A DNA stretch of 42,443 nt from REEB509 sp049314555 (GCA_049314555.1 JBMOEW010000023.1:1-42443), one strand, 5' to 3'. Counted from the stretch's first letter, positions 1-8,662 are shown. Translations and numbers: made by a program. The notes: generated from the letters alone by a model not told the origin.

Positions 1-125
1 CCAGAAGGCCGACTTTCAAGCAAGTTTTGGTCCGAAATTCCGGGGGCAGGTCAGTAAGGTCACTGCGGGTTGATCAAACTGAATTTCCTCAACGGAAAAG
101 AATTCGCGGGTCCCATCTCGGTCAA
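1..125 (-). other. Short coding remnant, possibly the tail of an RTX/Ca-binding type protein
   Basis: Reading the minus strand from about position 137 towards 1, one frame gives a short peptide containing IDRDGTREFFSVEEIQFDQ before a stop near position 27. The pattern 'DG-T...F-x-VE-x-IQF-D' resembles the end segments of RTX-type secreted proteins, which often have 'gVE.iqFaDg'. It begins where the HlyD remnant frame ends (stop at 126), so this could be a fused or frameshifted relic of a type I secretion locus. The stretch is too short to be sure; it could be chance. Confidence 0.2.
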
Positions 126-640
126 TCACGAGTATGTATGGTCGGTCTTCATGCGGCTTAGAAATGTGAGGCGGCCATCGACGACGCCGTAGCGGGTGAA
201 GGGAAACGCTTCCAATTTGACCCGCACGCTTTGGCCTTCCCGCACAAAGCCGTTCGTCGGGAAATCGATCCCCCAGATCGACTTCTCGCCCTCCTCACCA
301 CGGTTCAAGACCATCGCATCCACCACCAGTGTCGAGCCATCGGGCACGATCACCAAGAGATTGTCCGCAGCCCGCAGAACCGCCCCCACGATGTGCACCT
401 GGAGCTGTTGCACCAGGCCAGAGACCGGGGCTGTCAACACCGCGCGGGAATTGCGGTCCTCAGCGATCGTTAGCTCTTCTCGGCGCAGACGTGCCGCCGC
501 ATCGGCCTCATTGAAGGCGTCAAGCGCTTCCCTTCGAAACTGCGCGTCAATGGAGGCAAGGCTCTGCGCGGAGGCTCCGCTCCACCCAGGAAAACTGTTC
601 GGCCACCATCGCTTTGTCGGCCGGCGTTTTCGCGTCTGAA
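126..640 (-). pseudogene. HlyD-family membrane fusion protein remnant (type I secretion adaptor)
   Basis: HlyD adaptors link an inner-membrane ABC exporter to TolC for one-step secretion of RTX proteins. Between about 578 and 150 the minus strand encodes the end of the coiled-coil hairpin (AQFRREALDAFNEADAAARL), the lipoyl/barrel-sandwich segment with APVSGLVQQLQVH, and the beta-barrel segment with VREGQSVRVKLEAFPFTRYG, all characteristic of HlyD/PrtE proteins. It stops at 126, well short of the usual C-terminus, and the N-terminal membrane segment and most of the coiled coil are missing. Upstream of 578 the frame becomes unlike the family; an alternative frame (DKAMVAEQFSWVERSL) may continue the coiled coil, suggesting a frameshift. 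No ABC exporter or TolC gene is present. I read it as a decayed fragment. Confidence 0.65.
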
Positions 641-714
641 GCGCTCGCAGAAACGCAGCCCCCCTAAATACTGTACGGACCAGTTTGCCGCCCCGGTCAT
701 GGCTGGAGACTTGC

Positions 715-731
715 GGGGCCATTTCGGCCCC
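715..731 (-). terminator. Hairpin downstream of tRNA-Leu
   Basis: A perfect 6-bp stem (GGGGCC / GGCCCC) with a 5-nt loop lies 9 nt past the encoded CCA end of tRNA-Leu. There is no clear U-run after it. It is placed where a tRNA terminator would be expected, but it could be incidental. Confidence 0.35.
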
Positions 732-739
732 TCGATGGG

Positions 740-826
740 TGGTGCGGACGGCGGGACTCGAACCCGCACTCCGTTGCCAGAAGCGGATTTTAAGTCCGCT
801 GCGTCTACCGGTTTCGCCACGTCCGC
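740..826 (-). tRNA. tRNA-Leu (anticodon UAA)
   Basis: On the minus strand the sequence folds as a class II tRNA. The acceptor stem GCGGACG pairs with CGTCCGC, followed by A73 and an encoded CCA (740-742). The anticodon stem GCGGA/TCCGC encloses the loop CTTAAAA, giving anticodon TAA, so the tRNA reads UUA leucine codons. A long variable arm and a T-arm containing GGTTCGAGTCC are present, as expected for tRNA-Leu. The tRNA looks intact. Its 3' side faces the decayed HlyD remnant, the side where integrating elements usually insert. Confidence 0.95.
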
Positions 827-902
827 GTTGTTCGAATGCCTTATGCTGCCGGACTCGGTTGCCGTGCAAGACAAGTGCGCTGTGAACCCCTATGTAACGG
901 GG

Positions 903-2564
903 ATGAACAGCTCTCCCCCTTCGTCGCCCTCATCTGAGGTCAACCTTCGACTTTCCCCAGAAGATGTCGAGGCCCTTACCCCGTTTGGTGAGATCCGCCA
1001 ACACGGCGAGGGCGATGTCTTGTTCAAGGAGGGCGATACGCGGGTTGACTGCTGTGTCGTTTTGTCAGGGCAGCTTGATGTTTATCTTTACGAAAAGGGC
1101 AAGGAGAGCCGCATCGCTTGGCTAGAGCCTGGCCAGTTTCCTGGCGATGTTGCGATCCTCACCGGGCAGGCAGTTTGGGCCAACGCGCGCATGGCAATTG
1201 CGGGCGAAGTCCTGCATATCAAGCAGGAGCGGTTCCAGCGCTTGTTGGTGGAGAACTCGCGCCTTTCGGATCTGTTCATCAACACCATGATTGCTCGACG
1301 GACGAGGGCACGGGAGTTGGGCCGTTCGTCGATCACCGTTGTTGGCCTCGCCTACGATCGCGATACCTTCGCGCTGCGCAACTTGCTCTCCAAGCATGGT
1401 ATGCCGTTTGCGTTTATGGACGCAGATTCAGACCCTACCCTGCTTGAAATCCTCGGCAAAAAAGGGATCACGCGGGACGACTTGCCGGTTGTGTTTCGCG
1501 GCCGCGGCGAGAGATGGGTCCGGCCAAGCATCGTTCAGTTATCTGAGATTTTGGGCCTCGACCTTTTGCCCAACGGCGCGTGCGCGGATGTTATTGTTGT
1601 AGGCGCGGGGCCTGCTGGCCTGGCCGCGTCTGTATATGCGGCAAGCGAAGGGTTAAGCGTCCTTACGCTCGACGCTGAGGCACCAGGCGGACAAGCAGGC
1701 TCAAGTTCCAAAATCGAAAACTATCTTGGCTTCCCAACCGGCATTTCCGGGCGAGAATTGGCCGAACGCGCGGCCGTTCAAGCGCAGAAATTTGGAGCGC
1801 GGCTTGCTGGTCCTGCTCGTGTTTCGCAGATTGAAAAGATCGACAAAGGGTACTGCCTGCGCCTGGAAGACGGGCGCAGCGTGATGGGAAAAGCGGTGGT
1901 TTTGGCCACCGGTGTCGAATACCGCCGTTTGCCTCTGGAAAATCTGGAACACTTCGAAGGGCGCGGTGTTTTCTACGGCGCTACGCCAATGGAAGCCCAG
2001 CTCTGTTCAGGCGCAGAAGTTGCCGTGGTCGGTGCTGGGAATTCAGCAGGCCAAGGGGCGATGTATCTTGCCCGCACGGCAAAGACTGTTCATCTGCTTT
2101 ACCGCCGCCCTGACATCCGAGACACGATGAGCGAGTATCTCGTGCGCAGGCTGGAAGAAACACAAAACGTCGTTTTGCATGCGGCCTGTGATATCCAGAG
2201 GCTCGATGGTTGTGACCTGCGGCTGCGGAGGATCAAGACGCAGACACCAGCAGGGACAAATGTCTTGGAAACTCCGTTCGTGTTCCTGTTTATTGGAGCC
2301 GCTCCGAATACGGACTGGTTGCCGGAAACTCTGTGTAAAGACAAAAGCGGATTTATACACACAGGACCAGAGATTGCCCCTGCGCAGCTGGTTCGTGCAG
2401 GCTGGACGCTGGAGCGGATGCCGAGTGCCTATGAAACAAGTTGGCCACGAATCTATAGCGTGGGTGACGTGCGGGCGAGTTCGGTGAAGCGGGTGGCGTC
2501 AGCAGTCGGCGAAGGCAGTGTGGTTGTTCAAGCCATTCACGCGGCCCTTGCCGAAGTTGGGTAG
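903..2564 (+). CDS. Cyclic-nucleotide-binding domain fused to a thioredoxin-reductase-like FAD/NAD(P) oxidoreductase
   Basis: This predicted cytoplasmic 553-aa flavoprotein has three parts. Residues about 20-135 form a cNMP/CAP-type effector domain (GDVLFKEGD...PGQFPGDVAILTG). Residues about 143-222 resemble a glutaredoxin/thioredoxin-like fold (ALRNLLSKHGMPFAFMDADSD, then LPVVF). Residues about 230-553 are a class II pyridine nucleotide-disulfide reductase module with the FAD motif VVGAGPAGLA, the NAD(P) motif VVGAGNSAGQ and a C-terminal YSVGDVR. At about residue 354, where thioredoxin reductase carries CATC, this protein reads GATP, and the central domain also lacks a CXXC, so ordinary thioredoxin reduction is unlikely. 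The ATG at 903 was chosen because longer in-frame starts run into the tRNA; GTG 882 is possible. The electron acceptor is unknown. Confidence 0.85.
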   Translation: MNSSPPSSPSSEVNLRLSPEDVEALTPFGEIRQHGEGDVLFKEGDTRVDCCVVLSGQLDVYLYEKGKESRIAWLEPGQFPGDVAILTGQAVWANARMAIAGEVLHIKQERFQRLLVENSRLSDLFINTMIARRTRARELGRSSITVVGLAYDRDTFALRNLLSKHGMPFAFMDADSDPTLLEILGKKGITRDDLPVVFRGRGERWVRPSIVQLSEILGLDLLPNGACADVIVVGAGPAGLAASVYAASEGLSVLTLDAEAPGGQAGSSSKIENYLGFPTGISGRELAERAAVQAQKFGARLAGPARVSQIEKIDKGYCLRLEDGRSVMGKAVVLATGVEYRRLPLENLEHFEGRGVFYGATPMEAQLCSGAEVAVVGAGNSAGQGAMYLARTAKTVHLLYRRPDIRDTMSEYLVRRLEETQNVVLHAACDIQRLDGCDLRLRRIKTQTPAGTNVLETPFVFLFIGAAPNTDWLPETLCKDKSGFIHTGPEIAPAQLVRAGWTLERMPSAYETSWPRIYSVGDVRASSVKRVASAVGEGSVVVQAIHAALAEVG

Positions 2565-2578
2565 GCCAACAGCTCGCA

Positions 2579-3343
2579 CTAGTCGCTCTGGGGCTCTGGG
2601 ACCGCACCAAGGCTGATCGCAAGCGCGGTGATTTCTTCGCGCGCGCGCTCCAGGGCCTCAGGATCTTGGCTTCGGGCCACAAGATGCACGCCATAGTCAC
2701 CGCCAGGAATGAACCACGGATATGAGCCAAGACTGACATTCTTCAGTCGCTGCTCGATTTCGGCGAAGCCAGCAGCCAGGTCTCCTTCTCGCAAGCCTTT
2801 GCAACGTATTGAGACGTTTTGCATCACCGATCCGCCAACCAATCTGGGAGCAACGTCTTCCAGCATGCCGCGCATAATAGAAGGGACGCCGGCCATGACA
2901 AAGACGTTGTCAATCTGGAAGCCGGGTGCCTTAGAAACGGGATTTGCAATCAGCGTGGAACCCTGTGGGATCCGCGCCATCCGCAGCCGCGCCTCGTTCA
3001 ATTTGTCTTCGCCGCCGTAATGAGCCACCAGGATAGATTTGGCGTCGTCTCGGACATCAATCGGCACGCCAAACGCTTCCGCGACAGCATCGGCGGTTTT
3101 GTCGTCATGGGTCGGACCAATTCCGCCAGTCGTCAGCACATAGTCGTACGCAACACGCAACGCATTGAGCGCCTCGACGATGCGGCCCGGTTCATCGGGC
3201 ACAACGCGGACCTCTTTTACCTGGACGCCCAAGGGGGCGATAAAGGTCGAGATTGTCTTTAGGTTTGTGTCCTGTGTGCGCCCGGACAAAATCTCGTCGC
3301 CAATGAGAAGCACGGCGGCGGTGACAGTAATGATATCGCTCAT
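2579..3343 (-). CDS. CinA N-terminal (MocF/MoaB-like) domain protein
   Basis: This 254-aa protein matches the stand-alone N-terminal domain of CinA (COG1058), a molybdopterin-binding fold. Visible hallmarks are an early LLIGDEILSGRTQDTN, the TTGGIGPTHDD loop around residue 90, and KAPGF followed by VFVMAGVP. The C-terminal CinA amidohydrolase domain (nicotinamide-nucleotide deamidase) is absent, so this is the short form common in Alphaproteobacteria. The family has been linked to pyridine-nucleotide repair (ADP-ribose pyrophosphatase activity), but the role of the short form is not certain. It converges with the flavoprotein gene, leaving 14 nt between the stop codons, and lies beside sfsA on the opposite strand. 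Confidence 0.85.
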   Translation of the reverse strand: MSDIITVTAAVLLIGDEILSGRTQDTNLKTISTFIAPLGVQVKEVRVVPDEPGRIVEALNALRVAYDYVLTTGGIGPTHDDKTADAVAEAFGVPIDVRDDAKSILVAHYGGEDKLNEARLRMARIPQGSTLIANPVSKAPGFQIDNVFVMAGVPSIMRGMLEDVAPRLVGGSVMQNVSIRCKGLREGDLAAGFAEIEQRLKNVSLGSYPWFIPGGDYGVHLVARSQDPEALERAREEITALAISLGAVPEPQSD

Positions 3344-3379
3344 GGCGTCTCTATGGACCTGCGGGCTTTTGATGAAAAG

Positions 3380-3565
3380 CTACGCTGTGTGGTTGGACTC
3401 GAAAGGTTGTACGCGGAAGGTGGTTTGATGGACCTTTAGGTATTGCATCGACGCATAGCGCCTCTCGGTCAGCCCCCGCATGGCTCGGTGGCGTCTCTGC
3501 TTCTTGCTTGCATAAATGTGGTCTGCCAGCTCGTTGCCGGATCTCGGTTTCCTTGACGTTGGCAT
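3380..3565 (-). CDS. Possible small basic hypothetical protein
   Basis: A 61-codon frame on the minus strand lies 36 nt upstream of the CinA-like gene in the same direction. It is rich in Arg and Lys (for example KKQRRHRAMRGLTERRY). No family is recognised and no clear Shine-Dalgarno precedes the ATG at 3565; a longer GTG start exists near 3622. The 279-bp gap between the CinA-like gene and sfsA holds nothing else I can identify. It may simply be an open frame in an intergenic region. Confidence 0.2.
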   Translation of the reverse strand: MPTSRKPRSGNELADHIYASKKQRRHRAMRGLTERRYASMQYLKVHQTTFRVQPFESNHTA

Positions 3566-3622
3566 GCTGTTTCGGCAGTCCGGATGAGGTAAACTTCCAA
3601 TTCGTGCGGGATCAAAAAGCAC

Positions 3623-4336
3623 ATGAAACCATGGGACTTAGAGTTTCAGCCACCCCTGACGCCGGCTGTCCTGATTCGCAGATACAAGCGCTTCTTGGCG
3701 GACGTGATCCTCCCTGATGGGCAGGTGGTGACTGTGCATGTCCCGAACTCCGGGGCTATGTTGGGGGTGAGCGAGCCGGGCTCTCGGGTCTGGCTTTCTG
3801 TTGCCAAGCCTGGTCGGAAGTTGGGGCATACGCTGCACTTTGTGGAAACGCAGAGCTCCTGGGCTGGCGTTGACACCATGATCCCCAATCGCCTGGTCAA
3901 AGCAGCCCTAGCCAAAGGTGCGCTGCCGGGATTTGAAGGCTTTGCGCGATTTCGACCGGAGGTGGCCTATGGCGAGGCCAGCCGTGTTGACTTCCTCTTG
4001 GAGGCCGACGAGGGGCCCCCGCTTTATCTGGAGGTGAAGAACTGCCATCTTTCCCGTGTGGCAGGCCTTGCGGAGTTTCCAGATTGCGTTGCCGCGCGCA
4101 GCTCCAAGCACATGGACGCGCTTGCAACGATGGTCGACGGTGGGGCCAGGGCAGCTGTGGTCTTTATCGTGCAAAGAACTGATTGCAAACGATTTTCGCT
4201 TGCCCGCGAGCTAGACCCTACCTTCGCCGCGGCGGCTTTGCGGGCCGCGGCTGCCGGTGTCTCGTTCCACGCCCTACAGTGCGAAATGTCGCCTGCTGGC
4301 ATGCGCCTCGATGGTTCACTGGCGGTTGAGCTGTGA
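3623..4336 (+). CDS. sfsA: DNA/RNA nuclease SfsA (sugar fermentation stimulation protein)
   Basis: This 237-aa protein fits SfsA in length and pattern: an N-terminal OB-like part (RRYKRFLADVILPDG...VHVPNSGAML) followed by a restriction-endonuclease-like core with VDFLLEADEGPPLYLEVKNC. The D...E-V-K arrangement is the PD-(D/E)xK-type active site. Later motifs are FPDCVAARSSKH and AAVVFIVQR. The family was first linked to maltose metabolism in E. coli and later described as a nuclease; the physiological role is unclear. The ATG at 3623 is consistent with the family N-terminus. It precedes map and radC on the same strand, an order seen in many Alphaproteobacteria. Confidence 0.92.
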   Translation: MKPWDLEFQPPLTPAVLIRRYKRFLADVILPDGQVVTVHVPNSGAMLGVSEPGSRVWLSVAKPGRKLGHTLHFVETQSSWAGVDTMIPNRLVKAALAKGALPGFEGFARFRPEVAYGEASRVDFLLEADEGPPLYLEVKNCHLSRVAGLAEFPDCVAARSSKHMDALATMVDGGARAAVVFIVQRTDCKRFSLARELDPTFAAAALRAAAAGVSFHALQCEMSPAGMRLDGSLAVEL

Positions 4337-4493
4337 GTGGATGAGGACAAATGAACCCCGTCTACGCCGTTAATGCCGCAGTTTACTCGCGGCAAATTGA
4401 GGCCGGATGGGCTTCGCGCCTGCCTGAGGTGTGTTACAGTGGGGTCGCTTTGGCTTTACCGGGGCCGCGTGCCCTTCAGGACAGACGACACCC

Positions 4494-5327
4494 ATGAACT
4501 TTGTGACTGCCGCACAGGTGCCTGCCCGGCGCACTGGTCAAATCAAGATTTACGACGGCGAAGCGTTTGCCGGTATGCGCAAAGCAGGGCAGGTCGCGGC
4601 GGCGTGTTTGGACATGATTGGGGCGCACGTCAAAGACGGCATGAGCACGCTTGAGCTGGACACGCTGGCCCGCGAATTCGTGCTCGACCACGGTGCCCTG
4701 CCCGCTTGCCTGTTCTACCGCGGCTACGAACACACTATCTGCACGTCTGTTAATCATGTCGTTTGCCACGGCATTCCTGGCACCCGCGTGCTGCGCAATG
4801 GCGATATCATCAATATCGATGTGACCGTGATCATTGACGGGTGGCACGGCGACACCAGCCGCATGTACGGCGTGGGGCCACAGAAGCGAAAGTCGATGCG
4901 CCTCATGGATGTTACCTTTGAGGCGCTAAATCGTGGGATAGCGGCGGTCCAGCCTGGCGCTACTCTTGGCGATATTGGTCATGCCATTCAAAGTTATGTC
5001 GAAAACGAGCGATGCAGTGTCGTGCGGGATTTCTGCGGGCATGGCTTGGGGCGGGTCTTCCACGATGCCCCGAACATTCTGCACTTCGGCAAAGCCGGCA
5101 AAGGCGAAGAGCTACGCGAAGGCATGATGTTTACGATCGAACCCATGGTGAATTTGGGCTCTCCATCGGTGAAGATCCTGGGTGACGGCTGGACCGCGGT
5201 GACCAAGGATAAGGCGTTAACGGCTCAATATGAGCACTCTGTGGGCGTGACGAGCGATGGGTGCGAGGTCTTTACCTTGTCACCGGCGGGCCTGCACGCC
5301 CCGCACGCCTCTTCGGCCGTGGAGTAG
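4494..5327 (+). CDS. map: Type I methionine aminopeptidase
   Basis: Removes the initiator methionine from nascent proteins in the cytoplasm. All five metal ligands of the family are visible: D109 (NIDVT), D120 (HGDTS), H183 (CGHGLG), E216 (TIEPM) and E247 (YEHSV), plus the substrate-contacting His in VCHGIPG. The length of 277 aa is normal for a bacterial type I enzyme, with a short N-terminal extension of about 20 residues. The ATG at 4494 was chosen because translation from it starts just before the conserved region; longer in-frame starts add unrelated sequence. The stop is 2 nt before radC, so the two genes are almost certainly cotranscribed. Confidence 0.97.
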   Translation: MNFVTAAQVPARRTGQIKIYDGEAFAGMRKAGQVAAACLDMIGAHVKDGMSTLELDTLAREFVLDHGALPACLFYRGYEHTICTSVNHVVCHGIPGTRVLRNGDIINIDVTVIIDGWHGDTSRMYGVGPQKRKSMRLMDVTFEALNRGIAAVQPGATLGDIGHAIQSYVENERCSVVRDFCGHGLGRVFHDAPNILHFGKAGKGEELREGMMFTIEPMVNLGSPSVKILGDGWTAVTKDKALTAQYEHSVGVTSDGCEVFTLSPAGLHAPHASSAVE

Positions 5328-5329
5328 TT

Positions 5330-6190
5330 ATGGCCGGTTCAGGCGCGAAGCGCCCTTCGCGACGGACCAAAGATCAAGAAATCCTGCGGCTTGCCGTTGA
5401 AGATGCGTCGCGTTTTTTGTTCGAGGCAAACGGGGCTCCGGCGACCGTGCCGCTTGCAGGTGCCCGTGCGCAAACCACCGCCCCAGAGGCTATGCCAGCC
5501 GCCAAGGTCTCGGTGGAGAAGCCACATTATCTTGGGCACCGCACGCGCCTGCGGGAGCGATTTACGCAGGCGGGCTCTCAGGCGCTTGAAGATTATGAAC
5601 TGCTGGAATTGGCGTTGTTTCGCATTGCCCCACGCCAGGACACAAAACCGCTGGCAAAGGCCCTTCTGACCCGCTTTGGAGACCTTGCCGGTGTGCTGGG
5701 CGCCGACGAAGACGCGCTGAAGTCCGTGCCCGGTGCGGGCCCGTCGGTTGCTCTTGAGATCAAGATAACACACGCGTTGTTGGCACGGGCGCAGCGCAGC
5801 GAAGTTAAACGAAGAGCTGTACTGAGTTCATGGAGCGCGCTGATCAGTTATTGCCGGCTCACGATGGCGCAAGCGTCGCGGGAGAGTTTTCGCGTGTTGT
5901 TCTTGGACGTGAAAAACAATCTCATTGCAGACGAGGTGCTTGGCGAGGGCACGATTGACCACGCCCCTTTGTATCCCCGCGAAGTGGCCAGGCGCGCGTT
6001 GCAGCTTGGGGCGGCGGCGGCCATTCTTGTTCACAACCATCCCAGCGGCGACCCAAGACCCTCAGCAGCCGACATTGCAATAACGCGGGATGTCATGGCG
6101 GCGGCGAAGGCTGTCGGGGTTTTGATTCACGACTACGTGATCGTTGGTCGCGATGGGGTGTCGAGCCTCAAAAACATGCAGCTGATGTAA
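5330..6190 (+). CDS. radC: RadC family protein (JAB1/MPN metalloprotease-like domain)
   Basis: This 286-aa protein has a helix-hairpin-helix-like N-terminal half (YELLELALFRIAPRQDTKP, then LKSVPGAGPSVALEI) and a C-terminal JAMM domain with HNHPSGDPRPSAADI (H235, H237, S245, D248), the zinc-site pattern. The first ~60 residues are low complexity and variable. RadC was named from a supposed repair phenotype that was later questioned, so 'DNA repair' should be treated with caution; some mobile-element-encoded RadC-like proteins act in integration or immunity. This copy follows map by 2 nt in a conserved housekeeping arrangement. Confidence 0.93.
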   Translation: MAGSGAKRPSRRTKDQEILRLAVEDASRFLFEANGAPATVPLAGARAQTTAPEAMPAAKVSVEKPHYLGHRTRLRERFTQAGSQALEDYELLELALFRIAPRQDTKPLAKALLTRFGDLAGVLGADEDALKSVPGAGPSVALEIKITHALLARAQRSEVKRRAVLSSWSALISYCRLTMAQASRESFRVLFLDVKNNLIADEVLGEGTIDHAPLYPREVARRALQLGAAAAILVHNHPSGDPRPSAADIAITRDVMAAAKAVGVLIHDYVIVGRDGVSSLKNMQLM

Positions 6191-6287
6191 GCATCAACGC
6201 TAGACACCCCGGCGTGTGTTGCCTCAACATCCGCCGAAATAGCGCGATTGCACTTTTACATGTCGCGCACAGGTGAGGACCGATCCA

Positions 6288-7604
6288 ATGAGCGCGACCG
6301 ACCAGGCTGCAAAAGCAGAGGCGCAGCCGTTGAGCGCCAGTTACGTGAACGGTGCCCTTTGGCTGTTGCTTGTTATCTACACCCTGAACTTTCTTGACCG
6401 CCAAATTGTGAATATTCTGGCTGAGCCGATCAAGAAAGACCTCGCCCTTTCGGACACGCAACTTGGCCTGCTTACCGGTCTCGCGTTTGCTGTGGTTTAT
6501 ACAGTCCTGGGCATCCCGATTGCGCGCTATGCTGATCGCTTCAGCGCAAATCGTGTTCAGGTGATTTCGGTGGCCTTGGCGGTGTGGAGCGGTTTCACGG
6601 CGCTTTGCGGTCTTGCATCGAACTTTACACAACTCCTGTTGGCGCGGATCGGGGTCGGGATTGGCGAGGCAGGTTGCACGCCAGCCGCCCATTCGCTGAT
6701 CGTTGACTATGTGGACCCAGCGCGGCGCGCTCGCGCCCTCGCCTTTTATTCGCTGGGCGTCCCCATTGGAACACTTTTGGGCTACTCATTTGGGGGCGTG
6801 GTTGCCGAGCACTTGGGTTGGAAGTCTGCCTTTTTGCTGGTCGGTGCCCCGGGGCTTCTGCTGGCAGTAGTTACCTGGTTTGTGATGAAGGAACCACGCC
6901 GGCTTGGTTTGGTGTCGCCGCCGGCGGTCGATCATAAACCATTGGGCTTTTCGGAAGCGCTCAAGATTTTGGCTGGGCGAAAGTCCTACTGGTACGCGTG
7001 CCTCGGCGCTTCTGTGATTTCCTTTCTTGGGTATGGTCACGCCGCGTTTTTGGGCGGCTTTTATGCTCGCGTTCACGAAATGCCGATCGGTCAGATTGGG
7101 ATTGCGCTTGGGATGGTGTTGGGCCTGTCTGGTATCGTTGGCACGTTTATCGGCGGCCAGATTGCGGACCGAGCGGCGCGGAAAGATACGCGCGCTTATT
7201 TTACGGTTCCCGCAATTGCCATGCTCTGCTCGGTGCCGTTCTTTGTTGCTGGGATGCTGGCAGATACGGCTTTGCATTCCCTGCTTTTGCTCTCCATTCC
7301 CACGGCTCTGAATTCGCTTTGGTACGGGCCGATCTATGCGGTGGTTCAAGGGGTGGCCGGGCCACAATTGCGGGCCACAGCCGTTGCTATCATGCTCTTC
7401 ATTGTGAACATGATTGGGCTTGGTCTTGGCCCGTTGGCGCTTGGTGTGTTGAGCGACCATCTTGCGACCACGCAAGGCTTGGGTGCCGCTGAGGGCCTTC
7501 GCTGGGCGCTGCTCTTGAGCGCCTCGATCGGGTTGGTCACCGTCCTTTTGTTCCTGCTCGGCCGGCAGACCATCCGCGCCGACATTGCTGCGGCAAACAG
7601 TTGA
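6288..7604 (+). CDS. MFS transporter, spinster-like family
   Basis: A 438-aa inner-membrane protein with about 12 hydrophobic segments. The signature LNFLDRQIVNILAEPIKKDL in the first helix and the GIPIARYADR loop match the spinster-like (SPNS) MFS group widespread in Alphaproteobacteria and often near degradation genes. The substrate cannot be read from sequence; proposals for the family include hexuronates, lipids and aromatic acids. The ATG at 6288 is preferred over an in-frame GTG at 6273 because a good Shine-Dalgarno (AGGTGAGGA at 6271-6279) sits just upstream. It stands alone and ends at a strong inverted repeat. Confidence 0.88.
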   Translation: MSATDQAAKAEAQPLSASYVNGALWLLLVIYTLNFLDRQIVNILAEPIKKDLALSDTQLGLLTGLAFAVVYTVLGIPIARYADRFSANRVQVISVALAVWSGFTALCGLASNFTQLLLARIGVGIGEAGCTPAAHSLIVDYVDPARRARALAFYSLGVPIGTLLGYSFGGVVAEHLGWKSAFLLVGAPGLLLAVVTWFVMKEPRRLGLVSPPAVDHKPLGFSEALKILAGRKSYWYACLGASVISFLGYGHAAFLGGFYARVHEMPIGQIGIALGMVLGLSGIVGTFIGGQIADRAARKDTRAYFTVPAIAMLCSVPFFVAGMLADTALHSLLLLSIPTALNSLWYGPIYAVVQGVAGPQLRATAVAIMLFIVNMIGLGLGPLALGVLSDHLATTQGLGAAEGLRWALLLSASIGLVTVLLFLLGRQTIRADIAAANS

Positions 7605-7612
7605 GCGCGATC

Positions 7613-7672
7613 TGCCCGGTCTAAGGCGTGGCTGCCAACCCTTCGGGTCTAAGCCACAGCCTTAGACAGGGC
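7613..7672. terminator. Long inverted repeat between convergent genes (bidirectional terminator)
   Basis: GCCC, GTCTAAGGC and GTGGCT are mirrored by AGCCAC, GCCTTAGAC and GGGC around an internal CCC-TTCG-GGG type loop. The stem sits between the stop of the MFS gene (7604) and the stop of the convergent nitronate monooxygenase gene (7682). Symmetry and position suit a terminator serving both strands, although no long U-tract is seen. Confidence 0.65.
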
Positions 7673-7681
7673 GGCTCAAGT

Positions 7682-8662
7682 CTAGGCGCGCATCGCTTTT
7701 AGGCGCTGATCCAAAATCGCATCGGCGTCGGCGATGATGCGGTCGATCAGCTCTTTTACGGTGGGGATGTCGTGGATCAGGCCTTGGACCATAGACGCCC
7801 AAAACACGCCCCTTGAAAGATCTCCTGTTTCTAGGAGTTCTTTGCCCGCGACGCCGCTAACGAGTTCTGCCACGTCCGTGAACTTGGCGTCCGGCTGAGC
7901 GAGACGGCGGACAACTTCTTCAGCGACCGCGCTCTTTCCAACGCGTGCGGTATTCTTCAGGCTACGGAAAATCAGGAACGTGCCGCGCTCGTCATTGTCG
8001 ACATAGGCTTGTTTCACATTGGGGTGAATTTTGGCCTCGACGGTTGCGCAAAAACGCGTGCCCATGTTGATGCCTTCCGCGCCCAGGCCCAGGGCTGCAA
8101 CAAGACCCCGACCGTCACCAAAGCCACCGGAGGCCAGCATCGGAATCTTGACCCGATCTGCCGCGCACGGAATAAGGATCAGACCGGGGATGTCATCTTC
8201 CCCAGGGTGGCCTGCGCATTCGAAGCCGTCGATCGAGATGGCGTGCACCCCTTTCTTCTCGGCGGATACGGCATGGCGAACGGCTGTACACTTGTGGACG
8301 ATGCAGACATCTTCTTTGCGCACTTCATCCCATACTTCGGCTACGGCTTGGGTGCCTGCAGTTTCAAAAATGCGGACACCGCCTTCAATTGCGGCACGCG
8401 CATAGGCGCGGTAGTCCGGGCTGTTCATGGTTGGGAAGACGGTGATGTTCACCCCGAACGGCTTTTTCGTCATGCCTTTGCAGCGCTCAATTTCGTCGCG
8501 CAGGGCATCGGGACTAGGCTGGGTCAACGCTGTGAGAATGCCCAGGCCCCCTGCCTCTGACACCGCGGCAGCCAGCTCGGCTACCCCAACGCTTTGCATG
8601 CCGCCTTGGACAATGGGGTGCTCGATGCCAAGAAGTTCGGTAATGCGTGTCTTGAACGGCAT
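7682..8662 (-). CDS. Nitronate monooxygenase (2-nitropropane dioxygenase family)
   Basis: A 326-aa FMN-dependent TIM-barrel enzyme of the NMO family, which oxidises alkyl nitronates such as propionate-3-nitronate to carbonyl compounds and nitrite. Family features include the N-terminal IEHPIVQGGMQSVGVAELAAA, the central FECAGHPGEDD segment carrying the active-site histidine, and phosphate-binding ASGGFGDGRGL and GINMGTRF. The length is normal. The ATG at 8662 gives the standard N-terminus. It is divergent from the thiolase gene across 142 bp containing promoter-like elements for both. Many members have no proven natural substrate; detoxification of propionate-3-nitronate is one suggestion. 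Confidence 0.9.
   Translation of the reverse strand: MPFKTRITELLGIEHPIVQGGMQSVGVAELAAAVSEAGGLGILTALTQPSPDALRDEIERCKGMTKKPFGVNITVFPTMNSPDYRAYARAAIEGGVRIFETAGTQAVAEVWDEVRKEDVCIVHKCTAVRHAVSAEKKGVHAISIDGFECAGHPGEDDIPGLILIPCAADRVKIPMLASGGFGDGRGLVAALGLGAEGINMGTRFCATVEAKIHPNVKQAYVDNDERGTFLIFRSLKNTARVGKSAVAEEVVRRLAQPDAKFTDVAELVSGVAGKELLETGDLSRGVFWASMVQGLIHDIPTVKELIDRIIADADAILDQRLKAMRA

Noticed and set aside
5330..6190. RadC as a marker of a mobile element or defence island
   Set aside because: It directly follows map with 2-nt spacing in a conserved alphaproteobacterial order; no mobile genes are adjacent.
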